Origin: Semisulcospira habei
Lineage: Eukaryota; Mollusca; Gastropoda; Semisulcospiridae
DNA length: 64,000 nucleotides
Reading direction: 5' to 3'
NCBI GenBank assembly: GCA_036245525.1
Contig: BTPG01000003.1
Coordinates: forward strand, 159,458,383 to 159,522,382
The translations under genes were made by a program, and so were the position numbers. The notes beneath the pieces were generated by a model. The model made no database searches. It was given only the letters and a program-made list of their open reading frames with translations, and was not told the origin of the DNA. Within the stretch, counting starts at the first letter, position 1, and the number at the start of each line of letters is the position of its first letter. Below are positions 1 to 10,401 of the stretch, piece after piece.

Positions 1-93
1 GGCGGCGGTGGTGGTGGTGGTGGTGGCGCGGTGTGTGGTGTAGCTATATTTGAAGATACATTGCTGGCACTGTCCTCAGACCAGGTGTTTGCT

Positions 94-173
94 TTAACTC
101 ATTCGAGACGTGCCGCCTCCAGATACGCGTCGTATGCCGCGTATCCGGAGGCGGCACGTCTCGAATGAGTTAA
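94..173. mobile_element. Family F palindromic element, TTAA-bounded
   Basis: An 80-base near-perfect palindrome running from TTAACTCATTCGAGACG to its reverse complement ending in TTAA. Arms contain GTGCCGCCTCC and GGAGGCGGCAC. TTAA ends fit a piggyBac-type target duplication, but no transposase is present, so it would be non-autonomous. Related copies lie at 12.3, 13.9 and 43.5 kb. Confidence 0.75.
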
Positions 174-248
174 CCTGGAAGAACACGGCCTCAGCTGAAT
201 TGAGAAGGCGGCGTTGCAACTCCGGCCAGGAGCCCATTTTTGTCAACA

Positions 249-308
249 AGAGGCAGAGATTCACACGAACCCCAGCGACTCCAGGGGCTCATGTGAATCT
301 ATGTCTCT
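249..308. repeat. Degenerate family C hairpin core
   Basis: Imperfect hairpin with the family C signature (AAGAGGCAGAGATTCAC paired with GTGAATCTATGTCTCTT and a CCAGGGGCTCATG stem top). The outer TTAA-bounded flanks of the family are not recognisable, so this is an old fragment. Confidence 0.5.
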
Positions 309-548
309 TGACGGCAATGGCGATCTGAGAACGCATTTTTGGTACTTGCGCCAAATACATGTAGATACAACACTGACGTGCATGGCTTTCTCAAGTCGTG
401 ACCTGCCGTGAGAAATTGTCTTTGGGTCATTTCAGTAACCCCAAAACGGCTGCTGATGATATCGTTCGGCAGAATAGACGCGTAACTTAAACTCTTGACT
501 CGTACTGGCGATACCGTACGGAGACTGATGATACGGTTAGTTCGGTGT

Positions 549-762
549 TTAACCCATTCTACCCCAGACACCCCACAGCAAGATAAGGTTCGACCATGAT
601 AGTTCAAGGGTGATGCCAGAATAGCTTGGCGCCTATGGGCGCCAAGCTATTCTGGCATCACCCTTGAACTATCATGGTCGATCTATGTCCTGCACTGCAA
701 TGCAGTCTTCAGACGACAATGGCAAAATTTAAGGATTTCGGTGTTGGGGTAGAAAGAGTTAA
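549..762 (+). mobile_element. Family A foldback element, TTAA-bounded (copy 1)
   Basis: TTAACCCATTCTACCCC at the left and GGGGTAGAAAGAGTTAA at the right form short terminal inverted repeats. Inside, 591-633 and 638-680 pair perfectly over 43 bases around a TATG loop. The right TTAA is also the left edge of the next element (family N). No coding capacity; non-autonomous element. Confidence 0.8.
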
Positions 763-1019
763 AGTCCACGCCACCGAAGTGATGAATGGACGGCCCTGAC
801 GGGCGGGTTTATGGGGGACAGACTGAAATCTATTTCCTATGGAGTACGACCTGAACACTGATCAATTCAGGCGCACTACAACTGTGGCACTTTGATTTAC
901 CATGACCTTTCAACGGACATGCTATGGAACAAGCCCGTCCTTTTCCCCTGGATTACGGCGTAGTACTTACGCGTCTTTTCTCTGCTGAACGGTATCGTCA
1001 GTAGCTGTCACGGGGTTAA
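759..1019 (+). mobile_element. Family N repeat, TTAA-bounded (plus copy)
   Basis: Starts at the TTAA shared with the preceding family A copy and reads GTCCACGCCACCGAAGTG. It matches the reverse complement of 26790-26948 over about 150 bases, including GACGGCCCT, GGGCGGGTT and CCTATGGAGTACGACC. The right edge is taken as the TTAA at 1016-1019, which is less certain. Confidence 0.55.
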
Positions 1020-1055
1020 TCTTGAGACTGCTAACCACTCAGCTACTACGGTCAG

Positions 1056-1305
1056 TAATGACTCACAAACCAGATAGGTGAGGCTAGCGCTGGCACTAGA
1101 ATTGTATGCAAACCAAGGGGAATCACAGCGCTGGACAGACAACAGTTAGATCCCCTCCCCCCGCCTATCAGGCACCCAATCGCCAGCCCACAGAGAAATA
1201 CGCAGGAACAAGACGATCATTCCCATCCTGGAAATGATCGTCTTATCCTATACCTGCGTATCTAACTGTTCTCTGTCCAGCGCTGTGATTCCCCTTGGTC
1301 AGTAA
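1056..1305. repeat. Family K nested palindrome
   Basis: Outer arms at about 1111-1152 and 1259-1299 (AAGGGGAATCACAGCGCTGG and its complement) enclose an inner hairpin around GACGATCATTCCC. The segment CACCCAATCGCCAGCCCAC recurs at about 16.37 kb and, inverted, at about 7.87 kb. GGTGAGGCTAGCGCTG at the left also recurs inverted near 7.96 kb, defining a dispersed family. Confidence 0.6.
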
Positions 1306-1405
1306 TGAGAAACTGTTTATCTGAAAGTGGTGTTGACGATTGCTGGTGCCTCCCATGCGATGCTGTCAGGACACAACAACGCATACCGTGCGTGTGTCTG
1401 CCCGT

Positions 1406-1498
1406 TTGAACCCTTTGCCTGTCGGTAGCGGCTTTAGTCGCGATGATTCCTACAGGAATCATCGCGACTAAAACCGCTAACGACACGCAAAGGGTTAA
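1406..1498. mobile_element. Family E short palindromic element
   Basis: About 93 bases, almost wholly self-complementary around TTCCTACAGGAA. Right terminus CAAAGGGTTAA; the left reads TTGAACCCTTTG, one change from TTAA. Arms carry GTCGGTAGCGG and TTTAGTCGCGATGATTCC. Family copies lie at 2.9, 7.0, 16.5, 20.05 and 27.4 kb. Confidence 0.75.
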
Positions 1499-1588
1499 TT
1501 GAATCAGTACTTAGTACTACTGACCCTTGATATAAAACCCGGCAACGAGAGTATGGCGAACACGGCGTGGATTGCTGACATGCACGCG

Positions 1589-1688
1589 AAATTTCTTTTC
1601 CAACCGAGTTCCCTACGCCAGCCCCATTGACGCATACTTCTGGCATGTCAGAACTATGCGTTACGTAGCTCGGTTGGAAAAAGAAATT
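1589..1688. repeat. Inverted repeat with about 20-base arms
   Basis: AAATTTCTTTTCCAACCGAG at the left pairs with CTCGGTTGGAAAAAGAAATT at the right, separated by about 60 bases. No other copy recognised in the window. Confidence 0.5.
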
Positions 1689-1980
1689 ACGCCACCCGTA
1701 CTGACATAGTAATCTCTTTTATTTTTTGAAAGTATGTTGTTGAAAACCTCTATTATTTATCCTGATTTCGATCGCACACAGCAGAGTAAGCGACGCTGAA
1801 AATAAAATTGGAATTATGACTTTTACCTCGTGTTTTCCACTAAATTGCAGGGTTTACTGACCACACTGAAAGAATTGACTTTGAGTGCCGTCCGCAAAAC
1901 AACGGAATCTCGATGTTCGTCCTGCTTAACAAAGACTTCTCTACCCATCTTTTCACGAGCACCTGAGCTGGCACACGGGG

Positions 1981-2383
1981 CGTCCGTGGCGCAGTGGTTA
2001 AGGCGCCTGCCTCCTAAGCTAATGGTGCGAGGTTCGATACCGGGTTCCGGCGTCGGAAAATATCTCATCTTACTGTGTCACCGTTGATTCGGGTGGACCG
2101 TCGGGGGTTCTTTCTCCGGGTACTCCGGCTTTTCATCCCCCACGGCTTTGGTATCAGTTTCAGTCCACTTAATCAAATTTCACGTATAAAACGACTTAAA
2201 TTTCCAAAAACTTCAGTAGCACATTTGAGCTTGCCCTTAGCACCACGTGATATGTTCTGTGTTTATGTACAGTGTGTGAATGAAAGCGAGTGATTCACGT
2301 GAGCGTGCTTGTTGGGTTCAGTTCGCGGCGATATTCAAAAGGGTAAAGCGCCTATTTAATACGCTGATTTATTTATTATTATA
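1981..2383 (+). mobile_element. tRNA-derived SINE, plus strand, full length
   Basis: The head resembles a tRNA with RNA polymerase III boxes: TGGCGCAGTGGTTAAGG (A box region) and GGTTCGATACC (B box). The body contains ACTCCGGCTTTTCATCCCCC and a CACGTGATATGTTCTGTG segment. The 3' end is AAGCGCCTATTTAATACGC followed by TTATTATTAT. The same structure is found inverted at 19143-19573 and broken at 28432-28845. A SINE moves with the machinery of a partner LINE, usually one sharing its 3' end; that partner is not identified here. Confidence 0.85.
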
Positions 2384-2439
2384 ACCGAGGTGTGGCCGGT
2401 TAAATACCCTTTCTGAGAACTCTCCCAAGTAGCAAAGGC

Positions 2440-2500
2440 CGAGAAGAAGAGAAGAACAAAAATCTTTCAGTTTACTACATTGAAACTTCAAAAGACAAGT
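2440..2500 (+). repeat. Flank shared with the 18.1 kb copy of family A
   Basis: GAACTCTCCCAAG followed by CTTTCAGTTTACTACATT, then AAACTTCA, immediately precedes the family A element. A very similar stretch precedes the family A copy at 18145 and occurs twice in tandem there. Confidence 0.5.
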
Positions 2501-2713
2501 TAACTCATTCTACCCCATCACCGAAATCCCCACATTTTGCCGTTGTCCTCTGAAGACTGCATTGCAGTGCAGGACACAGATCGACCATGATAGTTCAAGG
2601 GTGATGCCAGAATAGCTTGGCGCCCATAGGCGCCAAGCTATTCTGGCATCACCCTTGAACTGTCATGGTCGATCCTTATCTTGATGTGGTGTGTCTGGGG
2701 TAGAATGAGTTAA
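2500..2713 (-). mobile_element. Family A foldback element (copy 2)
   Basis: TTAACTCATTCTACCCC to GGGGTAGAATGAGTTAA with the standard 43-base arms around a short loop. Orientation is opposite to copy 1: the CCGTTGTCCTCTGAAGACTG side comes first. Confidence 0.85.
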
Positions 2714-2901
2714 GTGAAGACTTTTTCGTGTAAGCAATACTGTAAGACTGACAGACTGACTAAAAGCAGTTTTAGACTGAGGAGATATTGTGTGCTGACT
2801 ACATGGAGAAACTCTAAAGCCGCAATCGACCGAAAAATCTTCCTATACCTCCGTCCCGTCGTCCGGTTTAGTTTGGTAATGTGTGACTACACGCGACATG
2901 T

Positions 2902-2966
2902 TTAACCCTTTGGCTGTCGGCAGCGGTTTTTGTTGACAACACTGCTACCGACAGCCAAAGGGTTAA
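2902..2966. mobile_element. Family E palindromic element, short form
   Basis: 65 bases, TTAACCCTTTGGCTGTCGG to its complement ending TTAA. The apex is shortened relative to the 93-base copies, so the CGCGATGATTCC part is missing. Confidence 0.75.
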
Positions 2967-2999
2967 CGCAGTCGATACAGAATACTGCGTACGCTTTAT

Positions 3000-4345
3000 T
3001 CAGTTCTAGCCAGACAGTACAGGTTTGGTACTGTGTGCCCACTCACTACAGCAGAACCTGATTTGGGGCAATAACTTCTTTTTCGAACTGAAAAAAAGGT
3101 CTTATCGACAGTTGCTCTCTTAAAGAGAAATCTTGAAGTAGTTGAAGGGCAAAAAGTCTCACTCGCTCTCAAAGACCATCATCAACCGTAGGTGGACACA
3201 GCCACCTAAACGATGGTCTTTAAGGACAGGTTATTTCTCATAAAGGTAGTCGCTCAAAACAGGTTCTGTTGTACAAATGTACCAGCTCGCAACGCCAGCT
3301 GCTAATATTAATATGACTGGGCTTTTCCTAGCGTGTGTATGGGCCTGACAAGGTACAAGGCCTATTATAGTCCAAAAGCTAGCCCGGTCTACCGTGCACC
3401 ACATTCCCTCGCCCCCCCCCTCTCCCCCCCTCCCCCCGCCTCCCGTCCCCCCCCCTCCCACAGTACTCAGTAAGATGGGTCAGTTTCAAAGTGTACCTTA
3501 GTATGTCCTGAGATGTTTAAGCCATGTTCCCCTAAAATCCTTAGGAACGCACCAGAGATATAGCCGACGGCGCAAGGGTACCCCCATTCACGCTCTTCGC
3601 AGATGCTAAAATGAGATTGAGAAACATTTTCCTCTAAATAAATCAGAATTCATTCCAGAAGCCCAAATCAGGCAATAGTAAGTTAAGGCACACCTTCTGC
3701 GTCCTCTGCAACAACAAAAAAACAGAATGAAAAAAAAAAATTGAATCTCTGACTCACAGTGAAGGAATTTGTGCACTCAGTAAACGACCATTTCCGCGAA
3801 ATCGAAAAAAAAAGACAAAAATATTGTGTCAGATGCCTTCAGACATTTTCTATAGCACTGGCAGTCCATTTTCAGGCTTACATCATTAAAACAGGATGTC
3901 ACAATTATTTTAAACTTGACCAGGTGATGTTGTGATCACTGTGAGTGTCCCTACCCCCAAGTTGTAAAATACATAAAATTAATTAAAAAAAAATTACTAA
4001 AGTTATTCCATTTCATTTTGACCTCTCTTTACCTTTTAAGTTTCAATAATGTGAGCATAAAGTGCAAGAAAATGAGGAAAGTCGGTATCCTTTACGATAC
4101 GTTTGTGGTAAATAATAGCTTTTTCCCATTTAAAATTGCCGAATTGGGAAACGTACGTTGTCTCCGATGCCCTCATAAATTGTGTTTACAACTGATAGTT
4201 TTTTTTTTAAATAGGATTTTTATGGTTATGATAGAGTACCACAGTTACTCCCAACCTGATTTTATGATGCTGTGATTCATTTAGGGGCCACCGTGTCTGA
4301 ATCTGCTGCCCTACCCCCATCTTACCAGTACGCAAAGGAACGCAA
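3000..4345. other. Non-coding stretch with a C-rich tract
   Basis: No gene recognised. Contains a pyrimidine tract of mixed C runs at about 3410-3465 and a weak inverted repeat GACCATCATCAACCGT / CGATGGTC near 3175-3222. The rest is AT-rich with short A runs. Short open frames lack any recognisable domain. Confidence 0.6.
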
Positions 4346-4348
4346 AAC

Positions 4349-4349
<1 letters not shown>

Positions 4350-4430
<81 letters not shown>

Positions 4431-4441
4431 GGGGGGGGGGA
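4350..4441 (+). repeat. (TG)n microsatellite followed by a G run
   Basis: About 79 bases of uninterrupted TG (4351-4429), then about 11 G. The TG/CA polypeptide frames over it are not coding. Confidence 0.95.
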
Positions 4442-4745
4442 GGTGTTGCACGGTAGCCAGGACTGGCTTATGGAGTATTATACAGTGATGGGCACGCGTG
4501 CACATACCTGTTGTCTGTGTTTATTCTAGTCCAGGTGTGTATTCGATTAACGGGGCAGGTCTTTGTGGTCAGTCGTAACAATCATGCTGCACAGGTGCCT
4601 CCAGTATTACAGTCAGTGTCATTTAGTATTTGCAGTGTACGTGTATCAGTCATGGCACCCTCTCAAGCTCGATCCCCGTAGTGTAACATTCAATGACATT
4701 TCAGTCAGTCAGCCAGTCGCGAACGCTGGCATTCCCCATCAGGCA

Positions 4746-4830
4746 CACGGTTCTCGGGCCGACGTCAGCCGCACTTTGGCCCGCGCCAGACTGCTGCTGA
4801 CATCGGCCCGACTGCCTTTTGCTCATCGGA
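4746..4830. repeat. Family H GC-rich palindrome, degenerate
   Basis: CTCGGGCCGACGTCAGCCGC pairs imperfectly with a downstream CTGACATCGGCCCG; the right side ends CTGCCTTTTGCTCAT, typical of the family. Clearer copies lie at 5.8, 10.2, 10.9, 22.6, 28.9, 40.9 and 43.7 kb. Confidence 0.6.
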
Positions 4831-5033
4831 TCAGCGACATTTCGACACTCACCAAATTGCGTGTCCATCAAGTCACCGGCTGCTGCCTATGCTAGAACGC
4901 ATTATAGCACACGAATCATAATAATGTTACTGAAATTGTACTATAAATTACTGCGTGATTATGTAATACATAGCGTATGCTGCAACAGTTATGCTAAAAT
5001 AGGGCTGTGCTTTGAATTAGCAGACCCAGTTCG

Positions 5034-5220
5034 TTAATTTATGTTTCACCCCTTGACTGCCGAAAAAAAAGTGAACTTGATCCAACTGCTAGAGACATAA
5101 TATAGAGTCTCAAAGGCCCCCGCTATTGCACAGAGGCTTATGAGGATCTATGCCTCTTGCTGACGCCACTTTAAATCTATGTTCCTGGGACGGCTGGGGC
5201 TCTTTCTGGTGCTGAATTAA
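5034..5220. mobile_element. Family C element, diverged
   Basis: TTAA, then CACCCCTTGACTGCCG, a decayed hairpin core (AGAGACATAATATAGA ... GAGGATCTATGCCTCTTGCTG), then CTTTAAATCTATGTTCCTGG and a final TTAA at 5217-5220. That TTAA is shared with the adjoining family B element. Confidence 0.6.
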
Positions 5221-5413
5221 CCCTTTTAACGCCGACGCACTACAGCAGATGGATCGACCAAGATAATTCAAGTGTAGTGCCAGATTAGCTTGGCGCCAAG
5301 CTAATCTGTCACTACCCTTGAATTATCATGGTCAAACCTTCTCTGGCTGCAACTGGTACATAGTCGTTAGGCGACACCTCCAAGATATGAGAAATGTGGC
5401 GCTGAAGGGTTAA
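5217..5413 (-). mobile_element. Family B foldback element (copy 1)
   Basis: TTAACCCTTTTAACGCCGACGC to CGCTGAAGGGTTAA. Arms AATTCAAGTGTAGTGCCAG / CTGTCACTACCCTTGAATT pair with a few unpaired changes and almost no loop (GGCGCC apex). Confidence 0.75.
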
Positions 5414-5810
5414 TGGGTTAAGGAGGATTGCAGAAACACAATCAACCAGCAGTGTAGGGGTTAATTAATCATGATAAGGTCATTTGCCTTCACCAGGTGC
5501 ATATGACATTATGACCCAGTTATGCGTGCAATTTCTGTTTCCTATCAAATTATGCACAAGATAGTGTCACGTGCACGGCACGTTTGTTTCCCCAGTAACA
5601 AGCTTTACAATTTTCCACGGTATAAGAAATAAACAAAATAAGTTTCTTCAGGTTTGTTGTAATAATTATTGCAGCAACCAAATTACAATCATGAAATAAA
5701 ATCAGAAAATACTGAAGAACGTTAATTCGTAGGCGGGCTGCATTGTTTTCCCTTGTTATGTTTTCTTCGAGTATTCGTAGATCGGATGGGCGCTGCTCCT
5801 GCGGCCACGA

Positions 5811-5926
5811 CCCACTAGGCAAAAGGCTCTCCGGCCGAAGTCGACTGCAGTGGGCCCGGGGCCGTGCACTGTCGTGCGCGGGCCCACTGCGGCCGGCTTC
5901 GGCCCGATAGCCTTTTGCCTAGTGCC
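5811..5926. repeat. Family H GC-rich palindrome
   Basis: Outer ends CCCACTAGGCAAAAGGC and GCCTTTTGCCTAGTG, with stems CAGTGGGCCCG / GCGGGCCCACTGC around GTGCACTGTCGTGC. No TTAA at the ends, and the terminal motif differs from families A-F. Confidence 0.75.
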
Positions 5927-6269
5927 TGATGAGCCTTCCCCGGAGTGCCTGATGCCTGTCTCCTGGAGGGACATTACAAATTAGTTGTTAAAAAATTCAA
6001 ATGTTCCGAATGCGAACATAATTTATTCCAGGTATTCGCCGCGAAACGCTGATGGCGCAAGACGAAAGCCCGAGCAGACGACACGTACTTGCAGGAGATC
6101 GATGACCGGAGTTACCGCCCCGGAAACGAGAGGCGCTGCTGTTGACAGTCATCCTCTGGCAGTGAGGCGGAAGAAAGGGAAGAACTGAGAGGGAGAGGGA
6201 GGGAAGGGAAAAAAAGGTTGAAGCAGGGGTGGGGGAGGGTACGGGGGGAGGTTACCCAGCGATCAACAG

Positions 6270-6320
6270 GTCCTCACACAGCCGTCCGCGGACCGACTCC
6301 TCCGTGCCGACGTCAGTCGG

Positions 6321-6365
<45 letters not shown>

Positions 6366-6566
6366 CTGAGGTGCCGGAGTTGGCAGCTGATAAAAAAAAT
6401 CGTCACATGCCTGTTGAGTTTTCTCACCGCAGACTTTGGGTTTTGAAGAGAGAGCCAGAAAGCCAAGGTCCTCGGGCTTACGTCGGCCGCAGTGGGCCCG
6501 AGCACGGCTGTTCCCGGGCCTACTGCGACCGTCGTCGGCATGAGGGTCTTTTGCTTACTGGGCAAT
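6270..6566. repeat. Family H palindrome copies interrupted by poly(T)
   Basis: GCCGACGTCAGTCGGATGA is followed by 36 consecutive T (6325-6360). After an unrelated 100-base stretch, a second H-like palindrome runs from about 6467 (GTCCTCGGGCTTACGTCGG) to GGTCTTTTGCTTACTGGG at 6563. The poly(T) may be the minus-strand A-tail of a retroposed insertion, but no insert body was recognised. Confidence 0.5.
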
Positions 6567-7013
6567 GACTGGCTGGAATATCACACAGTGCACGAGACAA
6601 CTACTACTGTACTCTCAATGCCTTTTTGTAAAAAAAAAATAAAATAAAAATTAAAAAAATACTATTTCAAATGGGGAAAAAACGAGGCCGCAACAACCAG
6701 AATAGTTGTTAAATCTATCTGCAAATCAGAACCAAAATACACGAAAACACACATTCAGTGGATTCAGCTATCCCGCTAAAACTGTTCTAAGCATTTCTAA
6801 TTGTGCTTCCCATATATCTTTCTATCCACTGAAACGCACTCTTTTTACACATATCGACAGTTTCTGGCACTATCGTTGAACTATCATTTTCGACCCATCT
6901 GCCAGGTGTATAGTGTATTGTCTTTATATACACGCCTCAAAATGTTACTGTGCAAAGTCTTCTTTAGATGTGAGTGGTTTTGTACCGGTTTAAGGACAAG
7001 GTAGCCATGCAGT

Positions 7014-7097
7014 TTAACCGGTAGCGGTTTTTGTCGCGATGAAGTTCCTGCAAGGAATCATCGCGACTAAAACCGCTACCGAGACCCAAAGGGTTAA
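7014..7097. mobile_element. Family E palindromic element
   Basis: TTAACCGGTAGCGG at the left, CCAAAGGGTTAA at the right, apex TTCCTGCAAGGAA, and TCGCGACTAAAACCGCTACC in the right arm. The left arm has lost the GGCTGTC segment. Confidence 0.75.
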
Positions 7098-7164
7098 CGC
7101 CTGCACTGCCAGTGGTCGCAGTCTGTGTTCTGAAACCTTTATTAGTTGAATGCCAAAGAGCCCG

Positions 7165-7190
7165 CCCCCCCCCCCCCCCCCCCCCCCCCC
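7165..7190 (+). repeat. Poly(C) tract
   Basis: Twenty-six consecutive C. Long pure C/G runs recur in the window (16336-16358, 14.8-16.0 kb, 37.2-37.4 kb) and are common sites of length error in assemblies. Confidence 0.9.
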
Positions 7191-7267
7191 GCCGTCCACT
7201 GAAGGAACATGGATAAAAATGGTGTCAGCAGGAGGCAAAGATGATCACAGAAGTCAAAGTTGTAATA

Positions 7268-7437
7268 TTCATTAGTATACTGACGAGCAAAAGAAATGCG
7301 ACATGTTCGCAATCATCGGAAACACTAAAGTGACGAGCAAAAGCAATGCGACATTTTCGGTATCATCGGAAACACTAAAGTGTATCCGACGATTCCAAAA
7401 ATGTCGCTTTTCTTTTGCTCGTCGGTATATATTAGTA
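7268..7437. mobile_element. Family I palindrome with duplicated left arm
   Basis: ACTGACGAGCAAAAGAAATG starts the element and CTTTTGCTCGTCGGTATA ends it. The left arm (GACGAGCAAAAG ... TCATCGGAAACACTAAAGT) occurs twice in tandem, the right arm once. ATTAGTATAC flanks both sides, compatible with a target duplication. A TA-flanked mariner-like MITE is possible but unproven. Confidence 0.7.
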
Positions 7438-7488
7438 TACACATGTAAGGATATTTATGTGAGAAATAAATGCAAAAAGAATATCTAA

Positions 7489-7513
7489 ATAATAATAATA
7501 ATAATAATAATAA
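7489..7513 (+). repeat. (AAT)n microsatellite
   Basis: About eight AAT units. Confidence 0.9.
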
Positions 7514-7542
7514 AATTGTTTGTACAACTCGCAAGCTTTTCC

Positions 7543-7735
7543 AGCGACCGTGTTATATGGGTGTCTCAGTTCACCTGTGGTGATAAAGGTGGTGCGGTCT
7601 CCACCGCACTTTTGACTGTTTCGTTGCAATGACGCACGTGTTATATAGCTGTCTCAGTTCAAGTGTGGAGATAAAGATGGTGCGGTCTCCACCGCACTTT
7701 TGGCTGTTTGCTGTTGCAATGACGCCCGCAAATGA
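7543..7735 (+). repeat. Tandem duplication of a unit of about 95 bases (family L)
   Basis: Two copies of GTGTTATATNGNTGTCTCAGTTCA ... GGTGCGGTCTCCACCGCACTTTTG ... GTTGCAATGACGC lie head to tail. Each unit carries the small hairpin GTGCGGTCTCCACCGCAC. Copies differ at several bases, so the duplication is not recent. Confidence 0.75.
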
Positions 7736-7861
7736 GCTACTGAGGCCGAGTAAAATAAGAGCGACCCAGCTGTATCATCGCACAAATTCGAAGAGAAAAA
7801 ATATGTCGATTCTCAACCCTTTCAAATAGTCGTGGTATAAATAACCTGCATATTTTTCAGT

Positions 7862-7985
7862 GGGCTGGCGATTGGGTGCATGATTGGCGGGGCAGGGGAT
7901 CTAACAGCGCAGAGTAATTCACCTTGGTATGTGCACTATTCTATCAGCGCTAGCCTCACCAATCTGGTTTGTGAGTATTCTGTAA
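7862..7985 (-). repeat. Family K repeat, inverted copy
   Basis: GGGCTGGCGATTGGGTGC and CAGCGCTAGCCTCACC are reverse complements of parts of the family K palindrome at 1056-1305. No complete palindrome is retained. Confidence 0.55.
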
Positions 7986-8547
7986 CTCGAGGCAAAATTT
8001 GTATCGTTACATTGTCTTGTGCATCTACTGTGGGATTTCAGGGTATTTACCCGACCACATTTAGTAGTGCACCTTCTTGTTTGTGTATGTGTGTTTCTCC
8101 TGCCGACTTCCTAAGTTCCAGAAAAAGACATGGCTTGGCTTAATATTTGGCGGGTGAAAACAGTTTCGAAGTTGACGCGGCCATTTGCATGGGAATGGAC
8201 ACCTGATAACTTACCAGTGTGCTTCCGCGGCAAGACAAACAAGTCTCTCTTCTACAATGCCTATAATGTTCGAAGATGAAAATAAATGCATATAATTCCT
8301 GTAAATATAAGACAAACCACGACGTCATTGTTGCTAACAAGAGACAGGGAATGACAGAAAAGAGGCGGTACAGGGGACAAGATCGATGACATCATGTACT
8401 GCTGCGTGCCCGTTATGAAGTCATTGTCGCTAGGGTAGAAAAATCGTTGTTAGGTACATCACACATATGTTCTCCACCCCTGAAAATTGGCTTGCGAGTG
8501 GTATATAATTCTGTGAATGGCAATAGAACCAAAGAACTGAGTTATAT

Positions 8548-9095
8548 AAAAGCAAGCAAAAGAAATGCGACATTTTAAGAATAAGAATAAGAACAAGAAT
8601 AATAAGAATAAGAGTACTTTATTATCTCGAAAAGAGAAATTCCGGTTTTGGTACATTTATAACAAATAGTACAAACAAGACATGAAAACATTATAACACA
8701 ATTATGAACATAATTATGAACATTTTCTCCCCGCACTTACACAGCTACAAATTCCAAATGGACATAAGTAAATACTACAAAATCTTTACACATAACTCTT
8801 ACACATCTCACACATGAACATCTTTTATGAACTGAACTGAGCGGCACTTACACATTCACACCCACCTCTACACATGCATACATAATACGCGTCAGTGTTT
8901 CAACTTATCCTAACCCTCACTGCTTATTATACAAACGTCTCAATACATTATTACACATTATTACACAAGCTGCGTAATTAAAATCTACCTTTGTAAAATA
9001 ATTAGTGGGTAAACACTCGGTAACAAAAATCCCAATATGTACATGGGAATCTTCGGAAACACTTTAATGTCGTATTTCTTTTGCTCGTCAGTATA
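8548..9095. mobile_element. Family I element split by a retroposed insertion
   Basis: Left remnant AGCAAAAGAAATGCGACATT at about 8553; right remnant TTCGGAAACACTTTAATGTCG ending CTTTTGCTCGTCAGTATA at 9094. Together they look like one family I palindrome opened by about 470 bases of unrelated DNA. Confidence 0.6.
8574..9046 (-). mobile_element. Unclassified retroposon, minus strand
   Basis: Read on the minus strand, the unit ends in CGAGATAATAAAGTACTCTT followed by repeated TTATTC/TTCTTA units, a typical non-LTR 3' tail. The rest is AT-rich, with many ACACATT-type words and no domain. It sits inside the family I palindrome, so it is younger than that element. Confidence 0.45.
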
Positions 9096-9099
9096 ATCA

Positions 9100-9575
9100 T
9101 ACACAGTGGAGGCCATTCCTTGTATTGATGTGGCGGATCCACGTCTAGACCTATACATCATCACATCAACAATAAAGGGAGTCATGCACATTGTTGATGT
9201 TGTTTGTGTTCCTGAGCTGAACATTCCCAGGGTCACAGAGCAGGCCGACAGGATCGCGTGTACGGCTGCTATTTATTGCCTCAGCGTGTAGGTGGCCACA
9301 CTGGGACTTCGGAAGGGTTTTGGTTGTGTGTGTGGCTGATTTGAATTTCCCCACCATCTAGGTGACCACACTCCGACTTTAGAGGAGCGTATCGTTGCTT
9401 CCAGAGTATGAAAGTTGTTGTGCTGGTAGCTTGCCCTGGCTAAAGATGATTCCCACATTTAAAAAAAAAAACCCTTGCGGTATGACAACAGTCGAGGACG
9501 TCCTGTGTGTTGTAGACTGAGATAGGATGATGACAGCAACCTTTGCCAGAGACTCAGGACCCATGTGTACGTCCT
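9100..9575. other. Unassigned stretch
   Basis: No gene found. A diverged short direct repeat TAGGTGGCCACACTGGGACTT / TAGGTGACCACACTCCGACTT lies about 70 bases apart (9290-9380). Otherwise nothing recognised. Confidence 0.5.
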
Positions 9576-9793
9576 GTAACTCATTGTACCCCAAGGCCGA
9601 AATCCCCCCCAAATTTGCCGTTGTCCTCTAAAGACTGCATTGCAGTGCAGGACAACAGATCGACCATGATAGTTCAAGGGTGATGCCAGAATAGCTTGGC
9701 GCCCATAGGCGCCAAGCTATTCTGGCATCACCCTTGAACTATCATGGTCCGATCCATATCTTACTGTGGTGTGTCTGGGGTAGAATGAGTTAA
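9576..9793 (-). mobile_element. Family A foldback element (copy 3)
   Basis: Left end GTAACTCATTGTACCCC (one change from TTAA), right end GGGGTAGAATGAGTTAA, with perfect core arms. The right TTAA is also the left edge of the following family C element. Confidence 0.8.
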
Positions 9794-9960
9794 CTCCATC
9801 CACTGCCGAGATAAACTGAACGGCACGATCCGACTACAAGAGACATAGATCCTCGTGAGCCCCCTCTGTTGCGGGAGGCTCACGAAGATCTATGCCTCTT
9901 GCTGACTCTACTTTGTATCTATGTTCCTTGGACGGCTTTGGCCCTTCGGCGTTCAAGACA
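9790..9960. mobile_element. Family C element
   Basis: TTAACTCCATCCACTGCCGAG, then hairpin arms AAGAGACATAGATCCTCGTG / CACGAAGATCTATGCCTCTT, then TTTGTATCTATGTTCCTTGG. The right end is not sharply bounded by a TTAA. Confidence 0.7.
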
Positions 9961-10072
9961 GGCCCGTTTTCGATTTTGAAAAAAAATTTGCGACCAGTAG
10001 TAGTGATGGAGGTAATCCATCCGGGACCAAATACGCAACGACGATTGATGGACCGACCCGGTAGAGGCACTG

Positions 10073-10110
10073 AAGCTATTCTGTCGCCACCCTTGAACTA
10101 TCATGGTCAT
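10073..10110 (-). repeat. Single arm of a family A hairpin
   Basis: AAGCTATTCTGTCGCCACCC followed by TTGAACTATCATGGTC. Only one arm is present; the other arm and TTAA ends are missing. Confidence 0.6.
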
Positions 10111-10167
10111 TCTTTGGAAACACCACGATCGTTCCTACTCCTGAACTGAATCTGAAGTTGAGCGTAA

Positions 10168-10282
10168 CCCACTAGTGCACAAAGACCATCGGGCCGACGT
10201 CGGCCGCCGTTGGCCTGCGCACGGTTACGCGGCGCGGGCCAACGGCGGCTGACGTCTGCCCGATGGCCTTTTGCGAATTGGG
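10168..10282. repeat. Family H GC-rich palindrome
   Basis: CCATCGGGCCGACGTCGGCC at the left pairs with GGCTGACGTCTGCCCGATGG at the right, with stem top TGCGCACG/GGCGCGGG. Outer right end CCTTTTGCGAATTGGG. Confidence 0.75.
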
Positions 10283-10401
10283 AAGTTGGCAACGTCTGTG
10301 CGTGTGTGTACGCTCGTTCGCATATTTCTTGGCATCGTGTCACGAAAATTCTAGAGGGGAAAACTAATGAGTGTTGTGGGACTGTGTCAGTGTGTGTGTG
10401 T

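Noticed and set aside
1981..2055. A functional tRNA gene
   Set aside because: A and B boxes are present, but the same head is followed by a conserved SINE body in three copies and the acceptor stem does not close, so it is a SINE head.
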